Shown: positions 16,447 to 25,690 of the stretch, in pieces
How the letters are laid out: the number at the start of each line of letters is the position of its first letter
Position numbering within the stretch: position 1 is the stretch's first letter
DNA from: Clostridium_X cadaveris
GTDB taxonomy: Bacteria; Bacillota; Clostridia; Clostridiales; Clostridiaceae
Assembly (NCBI RefSeq): GCF_039521325.1
Contig: NZ_BAAACD010000007.1
Strand: one strand, 5' to 3'
DNA length: 64,000 nucleotides
Translations under genes and position numbers: made by a program
Notes under the pieces: generated by a model
What the model was told of the DNA's origin: nothing
Databases searched by the model: none
Seen by the model: the letters and a program-made list of their open reading frames with translations, nothing else

Positions 16447-17448
16447 CTACTTATTCATGCCTTCTTCAACAGCAACAGCAACTGCAACAGTAGCTCCAAC
16501 CATTGGGTTATTACCCATTCCGATAAGTCCCATCATTTCAACGTGAGCTGGAACTGATGATGAACCTGCGAATTGAGCGTCTGAGTGCATTCTTCCCATA
16601 GTATCTGTCATACCGTAAGAAGCTGGACCAGCAGCCATGTTATCTGGGTGAAGAGTTCTTCCAGTACCACCACCTGATGCAACTGAGAAGTACTTCTTGC
16701 CTTCTTGTACACATTCTTTCTTGTATGTTCCTGCAACTGGATGTTGGAATCTAGTTGGGTTAGTTGAGTTTCCAGTTATAGATACGTCAACTCCCTCAGC
16801 GTGCATTATAGCAACACCTTCTCTAACGTCGTCACATCCGTAACATTTAACCTTAGCTCTTGGCCCATTTGAGAATGGAACTTCTCTAACAACTTCTAAG
16901 TTTGAAGTGTAGTAATCGAACTTAGTTTGAACGTAAGTGAAACCGTTGATTCTTGAGATTATATAAGCAGCATCTTTTCCAAGACCGTTTAATATAACTC
17001 TTAGTGGCTCTTTTCTTACTTTATTAGCTTTTTCAGCTATCTTTATAGCACCTTCTGCAGCTGCAAAAGATTCGTGTCCTGCTAAGAAAGCAAAACATTT
17101 AGTTTCTTCTCTTAGAAGCATTGCTCCTAAATTTCCGTGTCCTAAACCAACTTTTCTATCATCTGCAACAGATCCTGGAATACAGAATGCTTGTAATCCT
17201 TCTCCGATTGCTTCAGCAGCTTCAGCAGCCTTAGTACATCCCTTCTTTATTGCTATAGCAGCACCTAAAGTGTATGACCATGCAGCATTTTCAAATGCTA
17301 TTGGTTGAGTTTCCTTTACTATTGTATATGGATCAAAACCCTTAGAATTGCAAAGTTCTCTAGCAGCTTCTAATGATTCTATACCGTACTTTTCAAGTAC
17401 TGGAGTTATTTGATTTATTCTTCTTTCATAACTTTCAAATAATGCCAT
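16447..17448 (-). CDS. GGGtGRT protein (conserved, function unknown)
   Basis: A 333-residue soluble protein containing the namesake motif in SVASGGGTGRTLHPDNMAAG at about residues 250-270, plus glycine- and methionine-rich segments (MMGLIGMGNNPMVGATVAVA) near the C-terminus. It starts at an ATG with GGGAGG upstream. It lies 20 bp behind an Fe-S scaffold-like gene and shares its promoter, the standard pairing for this family in Firmicutes. The partner suggests a role around Fe-S cluster handling or redox metabolism, but no reaction is established. Confidence 0.92.
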   Translation of the reverse strand: MALFESYERRINQITPVLEKYGIESLEAARELCNSKGFDPYTIVKETQPIAFENAAWSYTLGAAIAIKKGCTKAAEAAEAIGEGLQAFCIPGSVADDRKVGLGHGNLGAMLLREETKCFAFLAGHESFAAAEGAIKIAEKANKVRKEPLRVILNGLGKDAAYIISRINGFTYVQTKFDYYTSNLEVVREVPFSNGPRAKVKCYGCDDVREGVAIMHAEGVDVSITGNSTNPTRFQHPVAGTYKKECVQEGKKYFSVASGGGTGRTLHPDNMAAGPASYGMTDTMGRMHSDAQFAGSSSVPAHVEMMGLIGMGNNPMVGATVAVAVAVEEGMNK

Positions 17449-17468
17449 TTCTCAGTAACCTCCCTTTA

Positions 17469-18161
17469 TTATTCGTGTCTTGGATTTACATACTTAACAG
17501 CTTCAGTGAATCTTCCATAAGTGCTCTTTGCTTTTTCTAAAGCTTCAGCTGCCTCTGTTCCCTTAGTGATCATTTCCATCATCTTTCCAAGGTGAACAAA
17601 TTCATATCCTATAATTTCATCATTTGCATCAACTGCTAATCTAGTTACATATCCTTCAGCCATTTCTAGGTATCTAGGGCCTTTAGCTAGAGTTCCGTAC
17701 ATAGTACCAACCTGGCTTCTTAATCCCTTTCCTAAGTCCTCAAGTCCTGCTCCTATTGGAAGTCCGCCTTCTGAGAATGCAGTTTGAGTTCTTCCATAAA
17801 CTATTTGTAAGAATAATTCTCTCATAGCTGTGTTTATAGCATCACAAACTAGGTCTGTGTTTAATGCTTCTAATATAGTCTTTCCTGGTAATATTTCTGA
17901 AGCCATTGCAGCTGAGTGAGTCATACCAGAACATCCTATTGTTTCAACTAGTGCCTCTTGAATTATTCCATCTTTAACATTTAAGGTTAACTTACAGGCT
18001 CCTTGTTGAGGTGCACACCAACCTATTCCATGAGTTAATCCTGAAATATCTTTTACTTCTTTAGATTGAACCCATTTACCTTCTTGAGGAATTGGTGCTG
18101 AACCATGATTAGGTCCTTTTGCTAATGTACACATTTCCTTAACTTCTGCTGAATACATCAT
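17469..18161 (-). CDS. Iron-sulfur cluster assembly scaffold-like protein (NifU/IscU-type)
   Basis: A 230-residue protein with a NifU_N-like domain: Cys ligands are placed in GIGWCAPQQGACKLTL and ETIGCSGMTHSAAMASE, followed by the helical C-terminal half. The second block matches the CSxxxHSA/CxASxS region of cluster scaffolds. It is the first gene of a two-gene operon with the GGGtGRT protein. Two ATGs stand in tandem at the start and either could be used; AGGAG lies upstream. A cluster-scaffold role is inferred from family; the dedicated target is probably the GGGtGRT partner. Confidence 0.88.
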   Translation of the reverse strand: MMYSAEVKEMCTLAKGPNHGSAPIPQEGKWVQSKEVKDISGLTHGIGWCAPQQGACKLTLNVKDGIIQEALVETIGCSGMTHSAAMASEILPGKTILEALNTDLVCDAINTAMRELFLQIVYGRTQTAFSEGGLPIGAGLEDLGKGLRSQVGTMYGTLAKGPRYLEMAEGYVTRLAVDANDEIIGYEFVHLGKMMEMITKGTEAAEALEKAKSTYGRFTEAVKYVNPRHE

Positions 18162-18215
18162 TGTTAAATTTCTCCTTCCTTGTGAAAAGTTTAAACATCT
18201 TTTAAAAAGTGTTTC

Positions 18216-18258
18216 GACATTGGCCTAGGCCTTGTCCATCCACTTTACTATTCTATCA
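18216..18258 (-). promoter_or_regulatory. Promoter with a GC-rich palindrome for the Fe-S scaffold/GGGtGRT operon
   Basis: On the minus strand an extended -10 (TGATAGAAT, 18258-18250) is followed a few bases past the likely start site by a palindrome with core GGCCTAGGCC flanked by GACA and TGTC (18216-18236). No good -35 is visible, consistent with an extended -10. Such a GC-rich dyad stands out in this AT-rich region and is placed as a repressor operator. Confidence 0.5.
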
Positions 18259-18427
18259 AATAATCGCTGTATTTCTCTACGTTTTTTCGAAAATTTTTTA
18301 AAAAATTAGTAGTTTTTATTGTGGTAATTTGATATAATTTTGAGTTTCTTAATATCTAAATGTTTACATGTATTTTTATGTAATGTATATAAAATACATT
18401 AATGGTTAAAGTTTAAAACAACATTTT

Positions 18428-19438
18428 TTATTCGTTAAAAGTTCTTCTAACTTTTGCAAGCATTTTTCTTATTGGAAGTTCATAAGGACATTTCTTTTCA
18501 CAAGCACCACATTCTATGCAATCTTTTGCTCTATTTTTTTGAGAAAAATATCTATCTTCTGCCCAAGCTCCAAGTCCATACCTTTCCTTATATCCACTAA
18601 ATATAAACATGGTTGGTATATCTATTCCTCTAGGACATGGTGCACAATATCCGCATCTTCTGCAAAATTCATTTCCAAGCTCTTTTTTTATTTCATCTAT
18701 ATTCTTTAAATCTTCTTCTGAAAGGTTTTGATTTTCCTCATATACTTTTGAGTTCTCCTCTACTTCCTTACAATTACCCATTCCAGGTATGGCTACTGTA
18801 ACTGCTGGATTATTTCTTATGAACTTTAATGCTAAAGTACCATCTTCTATGGCTCCCCCAGCCAATGGCTTCATTGCAATTACACCTATATTTAATTCAT
18901 TAGCTCTTTTAAATAATTCGTCAGCTTGATTTTCTACTATATTATATGGGTACATTATAGTTTCAAACTTATCAAGCTCTATAGCATACTCCAGAAGTTC
19001 TAAGCTGTGAGATGTAAGACCTATATGACCAATCTTTCCAGATTCTTTAGCATCTATTAATGCTCTATATGCGCCTTCTTCACTTAAAACTTTTTCAAGA
19101 TCCTCTCTAGTTTTTATGTTGTGAAGTTGATATAAATCTATATAGTTTGTCCTCAAATTTTTTAAACTTATCTCTATGTCTTTTGCCATAGATACCTTAT
19201 CTCTTGCCATACTTTTTGTAGCTATTATCCAACTGCTACGTCTTTTTTCTAATGCTTCTCCTATAAATTCCTCTGATACTGTATATCCTCTTGCAGTGTC
19301 TATAAAATTTATTCCTAAATCTTGTGCTTTTACTATAGCCCCTTTAGCTTCCTCTACACTTCCTCTTTGAATAGGTATTCCTCCAAATCCAATAGCAGAG
19401 ATTTTCAGCCCACTTTTCCCCAAAACCCTATATTCCAT
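18428..19438 (-). CDS. Aldo/keto reductase with C-terminal 4Fe-4S ferredoxin domain
   Basis: A 336-residue protein. Residues 1-240 form the AKR barrel, with the catalytic Asp/Tyr block INFIDTARGYTVSEEF, the Lys in SWIIATKSM and a His in LTSHSLELLEYA. The C-terminal part carries cluster ligands CRRCGYCAPCPRG and CIECGACEKKCPYELP, as in the common clostridial Fe-S AKR family. It is a single gene, running the same way as the Fe-S operon downstream of it but separated by 266 bp. The physiological substrate is unknown. Confidence 0.92.
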   Translation of the reverse strand: MEYRVLGKSGLKISAIGFGGIPIQRGSVEEAKGAIVKAQDLGINFIDTARGYTVSEEFIGEALEKRRSSWIIATKSMARDKVSMAKDIEISLKNLRTNYIDLYQLHNIKTREDLEKVLSEEGAYRALIDAKESGKIGHIGLTSHSLELLEYAIELDKFETIMYPYNIVENQADELFKRANELNIGVIAMKPLAGGAIEDGTLALKFIRNNPAVTVAIPGMGNCKEVEENSKVYEENQNLSEEDLKNIDEIKKELGNEFCRRCGYCAPCPRGIDIPTMFIFSGYKERYGLGAWAEDRYFSQKNRAKDCIECGACEKKCPYELPIRKMLAKVRRTFNE

Positions 19439-19503
19439 AATAGCACCCCTTTTTATTATTAATATATATTATTTATATATATTAATAATACATCAAACCA
19501 ATA

Positions 19504-19602
19504 ATGAAAGTTAAGTCTAAAATATCCTTATGGGTTTTTGAAGATAATATTTCTGCTAGAGCTTTTTATGAGAAGCTTAAGAACATCAAAACACCTCTCT
19601 AA
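19504..19602 (+). pseudogene. GNAT acetyltransferase C-terminal scrap
   Basis: A 32-codon frame reads KISLWVFEDNISARAFYEKL, the motif B signature of GNAT acetyltransferases, then ends at a stop after KNIKTPL. The acetyl-CoA-binding part is missing, and the expected GF after EKL is replaced by sequence from the next remnant. Confidence 0.55.
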
Positions 19603-19663
19603 ACTTGGCTATAAGGTAATTAATGTACGTGGCGGATTTAAAGCATATAACGGAAAAATATAA
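19592..19663 (+). pseudogene. Rhodanese-domain C-terminal scrap
   Basis: Overlapping the previous remnant in another frame, HLSKLGYKVINVRGGF and KAYNGKI match the final strand and helix of rhodanese domains (LGYKVxNVxGGFxAWxGKI type). The active-site Cys loop is absent. The two scraps appear joined by deletion. Confidence 0.5.
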
Positions 19664-19681
19664 AAAGATAAAGGAATTATA

Positions 19682-19730
19682 TTAAGAGGGTGTTCCAAGA
19701 TAAATAAATTATTTTGAAGCACCCTCTTAA
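19682..19730. terminator. Bidirectional terminator between remnants and brnQ
   Basis: TTAAGAGGGTG pairs with CACCCTCTTAA, with T-rich flanks on both sides. It can end both the brnQ transcript (minus) and anything entering from the left. Confidence 0.7.
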
Positions 19731-19771
19731 TTTATATTTTCATTTTTAAATTCTTAATTAATTTAGTTTCC
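19731..19771. repeat. 41-bp direct repeat, copy 1 (end of brnQ)
   Basis: Forty of 41 bases match 21236-21276 in the same orientation. This copy ends at the first base of the brnQ stop codon. Confidence 0.8.
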
Positions 19772-21075
19772 TAGGCTTCTTTGCTTAAAATATTTTTCAC
19801 ATGAACTTCTGACTTCTTAATGAATGAGCCTACTATTCCCATTACTACTGATGGAATTAGCCATCCAAAACCAATATTATTTAATGGTAGCATATTTATA
19901 CCTAAGTTTATTCCTGTTATGTTTTGAATAAGAGTTGCTAATGATACTGCAAAAGCTCCTAAAGAAGCAGCTTTATGAATATTAAGATTTTTAATTTTAC
20001 CATTAAAGGCACCAAGAACTATGAGTACTATAAGAACTGGGTATATTAGGTCAAGGATAGGTGCTGCAAAATTTATTATTGCTGATATACCAAGATTAGA
20101 TACAAAACAGCTAATGACCGCTCCCACTATTATATTTGTTTTATATTTAAATTTTCCATTAGAAATTTCCTCAAAGAAAGTTGATGCACTAGACAAAAGT
20201 CCTATAGCTGTTGTAATACATGCAAAGGCTACTATTACTCCAAGAAGTATTATTCCACTTTTCCCCAAAAGTCCACTAGTTATTGCAATAAGTAATTCAG
20301 CTTGACTCATATTTGATGAAAATACTGATGAAACCGTAGATCCAAGATATGCTAACCCTCCATATACGCTAAAAAGAGCTATAGATGAAATAATTCCAGC
20401 TTGAGAAATCATTTTAAATTGTTGTTTTGGTTCAGTATATCCTTTAGATTTCATACTAAATGTAAGAGCTAATGCCATTATTATAGCTCCCATCATATCC
20501 ATTGTCTGATATCCAGCTTTTATTCCATCAGATACAACAGTACCTACTACTGTTGTTCTCTCAGCAAACCCTAAAGGTGATAGTGTACCTTTTATAATGA
20601 GAAGTATTAGTGCTATAAACATTATAGGTGCTAAAACAGCTCCAACTATGTCTACTGCTTTTGTCTGCTTTATACTTAAAGTCACAACTATAGCAAAAAA
20701 TATTATTGAAAATACCCAACTGTTAATGTTTGTAAAATTAGGAAGAATTGCAAATTCAAAAGTTGTTGCTGCTGTTCTTGGTATAGCGATAAGAGGACCA
20801 AGGCAAATGACATCTACTGCCAAAAGAAGTATAGAGAAAAACTTTCCTAATGGCTCTGTTACACCCTGAGCTCCCTTCCCAACTTTTCCAACAACAATAA
20901 TTCCAAGCATGCTTAAACCGATATCTGTAATTATAAAACATAAAAATCCTAGAAACCAATTTGATGCACTACTCCACCCCAAATATGGAGGAAATATTAA
21001 ATTTCCTGCTCCAAAGAACATTGCAAATAATGCAAATCCTGATATAAAAACATCCTTTGCATAAGTTTTTTTCAT
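19771..21075 (-). CDS. brnQ: Branched-chain amino acid transport carrier protein
   Basis: A 434-residue, roughly 12-helix secondary transporter of the LIVCS family. The N-terminal signature GFALFAMFFGAGNLIFPPYL is diagnostic for BrnQ, which imports Leu, Ile and Val with Na+ or H+. Length is normal. The start at 21075 follows AGAGGGGG. It is a single gene: a terminator at about 21205 separates it from the DUF1846 gene upstream on the same strand. In an amino-acid-fermenting Clostridium it would supply Stickland substrates, an inference. Confidence 0.93.
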   Translation of the reverse strand: MKKTYAKDVFISGFALFAMFFGAGNLIFPPYLGWSSASNWFLGFLCFIITDIGLSMLGIIVVGKVGKGAQGVTEPLGKFFSILLLAVDVICLGPLIAIPRTAATTFEFAILPNFTNINSWVFSIIFFAIVVTLSIKQTKAVDIVGAVLAPIMFIALILLIIKGTLSPLGFAERTTVVGTVVSDGIKAGYQTMDMMGAIIMALALTFSMKSKGYTEPKQQFKMISQAGIISSIALFSVYGGLAYLGSTVSSVFSSNMSQAELLIAITSGLLGKSGIILLGVIVAFACITTAIGLLSSASTFFEEISNGKFKYKTNIIVGAVISCFVSNLGISAIINFAAPILDLIYPVLIVLIVLGAFNGKIKNLNIHKAASLGAFAVSLATLIQNITGINLGINMLPLNNIGFGWLIPSVVMGIVGSFIKKSEVHVKNILSKEA

Positions 21076-21202
21076 GATATCCCCCTCTAATCGTTTTCTT
21101 TTTTCATATAATTTAATTATAATCTTTTCCTTTTATTTATTGTATGGGCACCTTTTGCTCAAACCTTATATTTACAATTATAAATTTAATTTATTCACAA
21201 AA

Positions 21203-21232
21203 ATAAAACTCCTTAACAGGAGTTTTATCATA
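21203..21232 (-). terminator. Terminator between DUF1846 gene and brnQ
   Basis: AAAACTCCT pairs with AGGAGTTTT around TAAC; on the minus strand it continues ATTTTTG. Confidence 0.75.
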
Positions 21233-21235
21233 AAT

Positions 21236-21276
21236 TTTATATTTTCAATTTTAAATTCTTAATTAATTTAGTTTCC
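21236..21276. repeat. 41-bp direct repeat, copy 2 (end of DUF1846 gene)
   Basis: One mismatch to 19731-19771. Here the repeat extends into the last codons of the gene (about 21268-21276), unlike copy 1. Confidence 0.8.
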
Positions 21277-22776
21277 GTAGAATAAGCTTTCGCTTTGGTA
21301 TTCAGCGTCACAAGTTATATCTATTCCTAATTTTCTAAATGTCTGCTCATCATTTGATGAAAGTATAGTAGTTGAGTGTGCTTGACATCCTTTTAATGCT
21401 GGAAGTTTAGACATAGCTACTTCCGCCATAGGATTTGTTGCAGCACATATGCTTAGAGCAATAAGGATTTCTTCACCGCTTAAAGCTATTCTCTTATCTC
21501 CAAAAGTCTTCTCTTTTAATTTTTGAATTGGCTCTAATACAACTGGAGATAGAAGATATATTCCATCTGCTATTCCTGCTAAATATTTTATAGCATTTAT
21601 TATAACTGCAGCTGAAGCATCCATAAGTTCAGAGCTTTTACCTGTAAGAATAGTTCCATCTTCAAGTTCCAATGCTGTTACTGTGCAGAGCTCTCTCTTT
21701 GAGGAATCTTCATTAAGTTCTTTAGCATAATTTCTAGCTGGTTCTACAACTTTTCTATTATTTTCTTTAAGATTTAGTTCCTCCATTATAAGCTTAGATC
21801 TTTGGAAAGTCTCTTTATCTACATATCCTTTTTTATACTCACAGCTTGTTTTAAAGTAACGTCTTATTATTTCCTGTCTTGATGCTTCCTTTACTACTTC
21901 ATCATCAACTATTCCAAACCCAACTCTATTTACGCCCATATCTGTTGGTGACTGATATACTGATTCTTCTCCTGTTATTTTTTCTATTATTCTCTTAAGT
22001 ACAGGGAAAGTTTCAACGTCTCGATTATAGTTTACAGCAGTTTTCCCATAAGCCTCCATATGGAATGGGTCAATCATGTTTACATCCTTTAAATCAACTG
22101 TAGCAGCTTCATAAGCTATATTTAATGGATGCTTTAAAGGTACATTCCATACTGGGAAAGTTTCAAACTTTGAATATCCTGCAACATTTCCTCTCTTATG
22201 CTCATGATATAGCTGACTTAAACATGTAGCAAGCTTTCCGCTTCCTGGTCCTGGAGCTGTAACAACAACTATAGGTTTAGTTGTCTCTATGTATGGGTTC
22301 TTTCCATATCCTTCATCACTTACTATAGTGTCTACATCAGTTGGGTATCCTTTTGTAGCTTCATGTTTATAGACCTTTATTCCTCTTCTCTCAAGTTTGT
22401 TTATAAATACTTTAGTTGACGGCTGTCCTTCATATCTTGTTATAACAACACTGTTGACATCAAGTTCGTAAGCTCTTAAATCATCTATAAGCCTTAGTAC
22501 GTCCATGTCATATGTTATTCCAAAATCGCCTCTTATTTTATTTCTTTCAATATCTCCAGCATATACGCATATTATTATTTCTGCATTTTCTTTAAGCTTT
22601 TGTAAAAGCTTTATTTTTGCATTTTCGTCGAAGCCTGGAAGTACTCTTTTGGCATGCATATCAAACATAAGCTTTCCGCCAAATTCTAAATATAGCTTAT
22701 CATAGTTATTTACTCTTTCTAAAATATATTTTGATTGTTCTTCAAGATACTTTTTATGATCAAATCCTATCTTCAT
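21268..22776 (-). CDS. DUF1846 (UPF0371) family protein
   Basis: A 502-residue cytoplasmic protein matching the UPF0371 family over its whole length, starting MKIGFDHKKYLEEQSKYILE. A nucleotide-binding-like loop TAPGPGSGKLATCLSQLYHE is seen near residue 180, and a conserved block SPTDMGVNRVGFGIVDDE near 280. The family is common in Firmicutes and lacks a proven function; the loop suggests phosphate or nucleotide binding. Start at 22776 follows GAGGAG. Single gene. Confidence 0.92.
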   Translation of the reverse strand: MKIGFDHKKYLEEQSKYILERVNNYDKLYLEFGGKLMFDMHAKRVLPGFDENAKIKLLQKLKENAEIIICVYAGDIERNKIRGDFGITYDMDVLRLIDDLRAYELDVNSVVITRYEGQPSTKVFINKLERRGIKVYKHEATKGYPTDVDTIVSDEGYGKNPYIETTKPIVVVTAPGPGSGKLATCLSQLYHEHKRGNVAGYSKFETFPVWNVPLKHPLNIAYEAATVDLKDVNMIDPFHMEAYGKTAVNYNRDVETFPVLKRIIEKITGEESVYQSPTDMGVNRVGFGIVDDEVVKEASRQEIIRRYFKTSCEYKKGYVDKETFQRSKLIMEELNLKENNRKVVEPARNYAKELNEDSSKRELCTVTALELEDGTILTGKSSELMDASAAVIINAIKYLAGIADGIYLLSPVVLEPIQKLKEKTFGDKRIALSGEEILIALSICAATNPMAEVAMSKLPALKGCQAHSTTILSSNDEQTFRKLGIDITCDAEYQSESLFYGN

Positions 22777-22862
22777 TTATACTCCTCGCTTATCCTATTT
22801 TAAATTTACATTTTTCTATTATTGCACAATTTTTTTAAGATGTAAATTGTAAATACTTGTAG

Positions 22863-23705
22863 TTATAATATATTTTTACCACATATAAATCTCTTTTCTA
22901 TAAATTTTGCTACTGCATCTTGATTATTGCTTTCAATTATAGCTGTCGCTATATTTTTAAGCTCAGTAACGGCATTTTCTACGGCATATCCTTCATTAGC
23001 AGTTTCAAACATTGGTATATCATTTATATTATCTCCAAAGCATATTATCTTATCATCTTTCATTAAATTAGATAGATTTTTTATAGCTTTAGCTTTTGAT
23101 GCATCACTGCTGTATATTTCTAAAAAATACGCTCCTTTTTCATATATATCTTCATAATAATTACAAGTTATACTCTTCAAATCTTTTAAAGACTTGTACA
23201 TATTTTTAATATTATCTAATGTGTCAAAAATTAATACATTTACAACAGCACTGCCCTCTATAGCTTTTTCATATTCATCAACTTTTACAAATTCCTTTAA
23301 CTTCTTAGTGCATCTTTCCTTATAAAAATTATATTCGGAATCATATTGAAAATCTTGATGATAAACATAAAGTTTATTATTTTTTATACCATATACAAAA
23401 GCACTTCTCTTATGATCTTTTAATAGCTTTAATATCTTCAATACATCATCTTTTTTCATATCTTTTACATCTAGATATTTATTTTCATGTATGTCATAAG
23501 TTACAACACCATTCATAAGTATAACTGGAAGTTTAATATCAATTCCTTTTAATAAATCGACAACTGTAGCAGGGGTTCTAGCTGTAGCAATAGTAAATTC
23601 TAATCCTTCATTTATAAATTTATTTAACAACTCCTGAGAGTTCTGAGACACTTTTTTGTCGCTATTTAACAAAGTTCCATCTAAATCTGTAACATATAGT
23701 TCCAT
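22863..23705 (-). CDS. Cof-type HAD-IIB family phosphatase
   Basis: A 280-residue hydrolase. Motif I is VTDLDGTLLNSDKKVS at the N-terminus (nucleophile Asp and acid Asp), motif II FTIATARTP, motif III Lys in SSDASKAKAIKNL, and motif IV CFGDNINDIPMFETANEGYA. A C2B cap lies between. These enzymes dephosphorylate sugar phosphates or cofactors such as FMN or PLP; substrate cannot be read from sequence. GAGGAG lies upstream of the ATG. Confidence 0.92.
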   Translation of the reverse strand: MELYVTDLDGTLLNSDKKVSQNSQELLNKFINEGLEFTIATARTPATVVDLLKGIDIKLPVILMNGVVTYDIHENKYLDVKDMKKDDVLKILKLLKDHKRSAFVYGIKNNKLYVYHQDFQYDSEYNFYKERCTKKLKEFVKVDEYEKAIEGSAVVNVLIFDTLDNIKNMYKSLKDLKSITCNYYEDIYEKGAYFLEIYSSDASKAKAIKNLSNLMKDDKIICFGDNINDIPMFETANEGYAVENAVTELKNIATAIIESNNQDAVAKFIEKRFICGKNIL

Positions 23706-23932
23706 AATATCTCCTCATTATAAAACAAATTATTTTTATAATCACTGTTTTTTTGACCTATTAAATTATATCATATAAAAAAATATACGCCTAATCTGGT
23801 TATACGTTTTCCTAATAAAGATTTAAAATTTTTTGTTAAATGAACCAAAATTCATTTAACAAAATAAGTATTTGTAGTATCATTATATTATTGTAATATT
23901 TTTATTCATAATATTTTTAGGAGGAATAATTT

Positions 23933-25315
23933 ATGTCGAAAAATTCTATAGATTTAGGCAAGGGTAGTGTCGGAAAGCTTCTTCTAAAACTTTCCGTTCC
24001 AGCTATAATCGCTCAACTGGTTAATGTTTTATACAATATAGTAGATAGAATATTTATAGGTAGGCTTCCTAGCGGAGAACTTGCTATGGCTGGTGTTGGT
24101 GTTGCCTTTCCTATTATAATAATAGTTTCTGCTTTCAGTTCGCTTATAGGTATGGGAGGTGCACCCCGCTGTGCAATAAAAATGGGAGAACACGACAACG
24201 ATGGAGCCGAAAATATCTTAAGCAACTGTTTCTCCACATTAATAATACTGGGTCTAATTCTCACTATAGTATTTATGATATTTAAAGAGCCTATTTTATG
24301 GGCTTTTGGAGCTAGTGAGGCAACTATAGGAATTGCACTAGAATATTTAAGCATTTATCTTATTGGAACTGTGTTCGTTCAAATAGCTTTAGGAATGAAT
24401 CCATTTATAAACACTCAAGGATTTGCAAAGACTGGTATGATAACAGTACTTATAGGTGCAGTTATAAATATAGTTTTAGACCCTATACTAATCTTCGGTC
24501 TAGACATGGGGGTTAAAGGAGCTGCTTTAGCTACTATAATTGCACAAACCGTTTCTGCTATATGGGTATTGAAATTTTTATTTGGAAAAAAGAGCATATT
24601 AAAAATAAGAAAAAAATACTTAGCCATTAACCCCAAAGTTATATTGCCTGTTATGGCTTTAGGTGTATCTCCATTTATAATGCAGTCTACTGAAAGTTTA
24701 GTTCTTATTTCTTTAAATACCAAACTTCAGGCTTATGGTGGTGACTTAGCTGTTGGGGCTATGACAATAATGAGCAGCATAATGCAAATGATTACCCTTC
24801 CACTTCAAGGATTGACTCAAGGTGCTCAACCTATAATAAGCTATAATTTCGGTGCTAAAAATATGGATAGAGTTAAAAAGACTTTTAGACTTCTTTTGAT
24901 AAGCTCATTAACACTTACTCTTGTATGCTGTGGACTTCTTATGATGTTCCCTGAATTCTTTGTAAGTATTTTCAATAAAGACCAAAAACTTATGGAAATC
25001 ACTGTATGGAGCATACGAATTTACTTTATAGGAATGAGCATATTTGGTGCCCAAATAGCTTGCCAACAAACATTCTTAGCTTTAGGACAAGCAAAGATTT
25101 CTTTAATGCTTGCATTGCTTAGAAAAATAATACTTTTAATACCTCTTATATTCATACTTCCAAGCTTCTTTGAAAATAAGTTATTAGGAGTATTAACTGC
25201 TGAACCAGTAGCAGATATAATTGCTGTATTATCTACTGTAACTTGCTTCGCAATATTTTATAAAAAGAAACTTGCTCATCCTGATGAAGGAAAAAAGAAT
25301 GTTAAAGTTTCTTAA
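23933..25315 (+). CDS. MATE-family multidrug efflux transporter
   Basis: A 460-residue, 12-helix protein with two MatE halves. The N-terminus LGKGSVGKLLLKLSVPAIIA and NVLYNIVDRIFIGRLPSGEL are hallmark MATE sequences. The second half has QGLTQGAQPIISYNFGAKNM. It is a cation-coupled exporter of drugs or metabolites. The ATG follows AGGAGGAA; a hairpin terminator follows at 25390. Single gene divergent from the HAD phosphatase. Confidence 0.93.
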   Translation: MSKNSIDLGKGSVGKLLLKLSVPAIIAQLVNVLYNIVDRIFIGRLPSGELAMAGVGVAFPIIIIVSAFSSLIGMGGAPRCAIKMGEHDNDGAENILSNCFSTLIILGLILTIVFMIFKEPILWAFGASEATIGIALEYLSIYLIGTVFVQIALGMNPFINTQGFAKTGMITVLIGAVINIVLDPILIFGLDMGVKGAALATIIAQTVSAIWVLKFLFGKKSILKIRKKYLAINPKVILPVMALGVSPFIMQSTESLVLISLNTKLQAYGGDLAVGAMTIMSSIMQMITLPLQGLTQGAQPIISYNFGAKNMDRVKKTFRLLLISSLTLTLVCCGLLMMFPEFFVSIFNKDQKLMEITVWSIRIYFIGMSIFGAQIACQQTFLALGQAKISLMLALLRKIILLIPLIFILPSFFENKLLGVLTAEPVADIIAVLSTVTCFAIFYKKKLAHPDEGKKNVKVS

Positions 25316-25389
25316 GTAATATTTTTCTTAATTCTTAATATAAAAGAACTGAACCTCACATATTGAACATTTTAATTAATCAACTCTTA

Positions 25390-25432
25390 ATGATTGAATC
25401 CTATATTATACAGGATTCAATCATTTTTATGT
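25390..25432 (+). terminator. Terminator of the MATE gene
   Basis: ATGATTGAATCCT pairs perfectly with AGGATTCAATCAT around about 10 bases, followed by TTTTTAT. Confidence 0.85.
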
Positions 25433-25471
25433 ATATATACTTTTCATATATCTCAAAGCTTTAATTTTATA

Positions 25472-25506
25472 TAAAAAAAAGAGAAACCTGTTAGGTAGTT
25501 CCTCTT
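25472..25506 (-). terminator. Minus-strand terminator with no gene before it
   Basis: On the minus strand AAGAG...ACCT pairs with AGGT...CTCTT and runs into TTTTTTTT. The only possible source transcript is one entering from the riboswitch region at about 26045, because no minus-strand gene lies between. Confidence 0.6.
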
Positions 25507-25593
25507 CCAATACAATATTCGTTTTGATGCATTATATCAAAATGCATTTATAAATTATCTATATATATTTAAACATTATTAAAATCTAAAAAA

Positions 25594-25690
25594 AACCATA
25601 TTATTTTCTTAGGTGTTTACTGCGACTGCCAATCCAATAAACTGTAGACTTAAATAATGTTAGGAGTACATTATGGAAAATAATATGGTT
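25594..25690. repeat. 15-bp perfect inverted repeat enclosing a structured 67-bp segment
   Basis: AACCATATTATTTTC (25594-25608) is the exact complement of GAAAATAATATGGTT (25676-25690). Inside, ATAATGT/ACATTAT and GTTTA/TAAAC can form two smaller stems, giving a three-way-junction shape. On the minus strand the second arm is followed by eight T, so the unit could act as a terminator or end of an RNA. On the plus strand it encloses the ribosome binding site of the small ORF. Confidence 0.6.
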
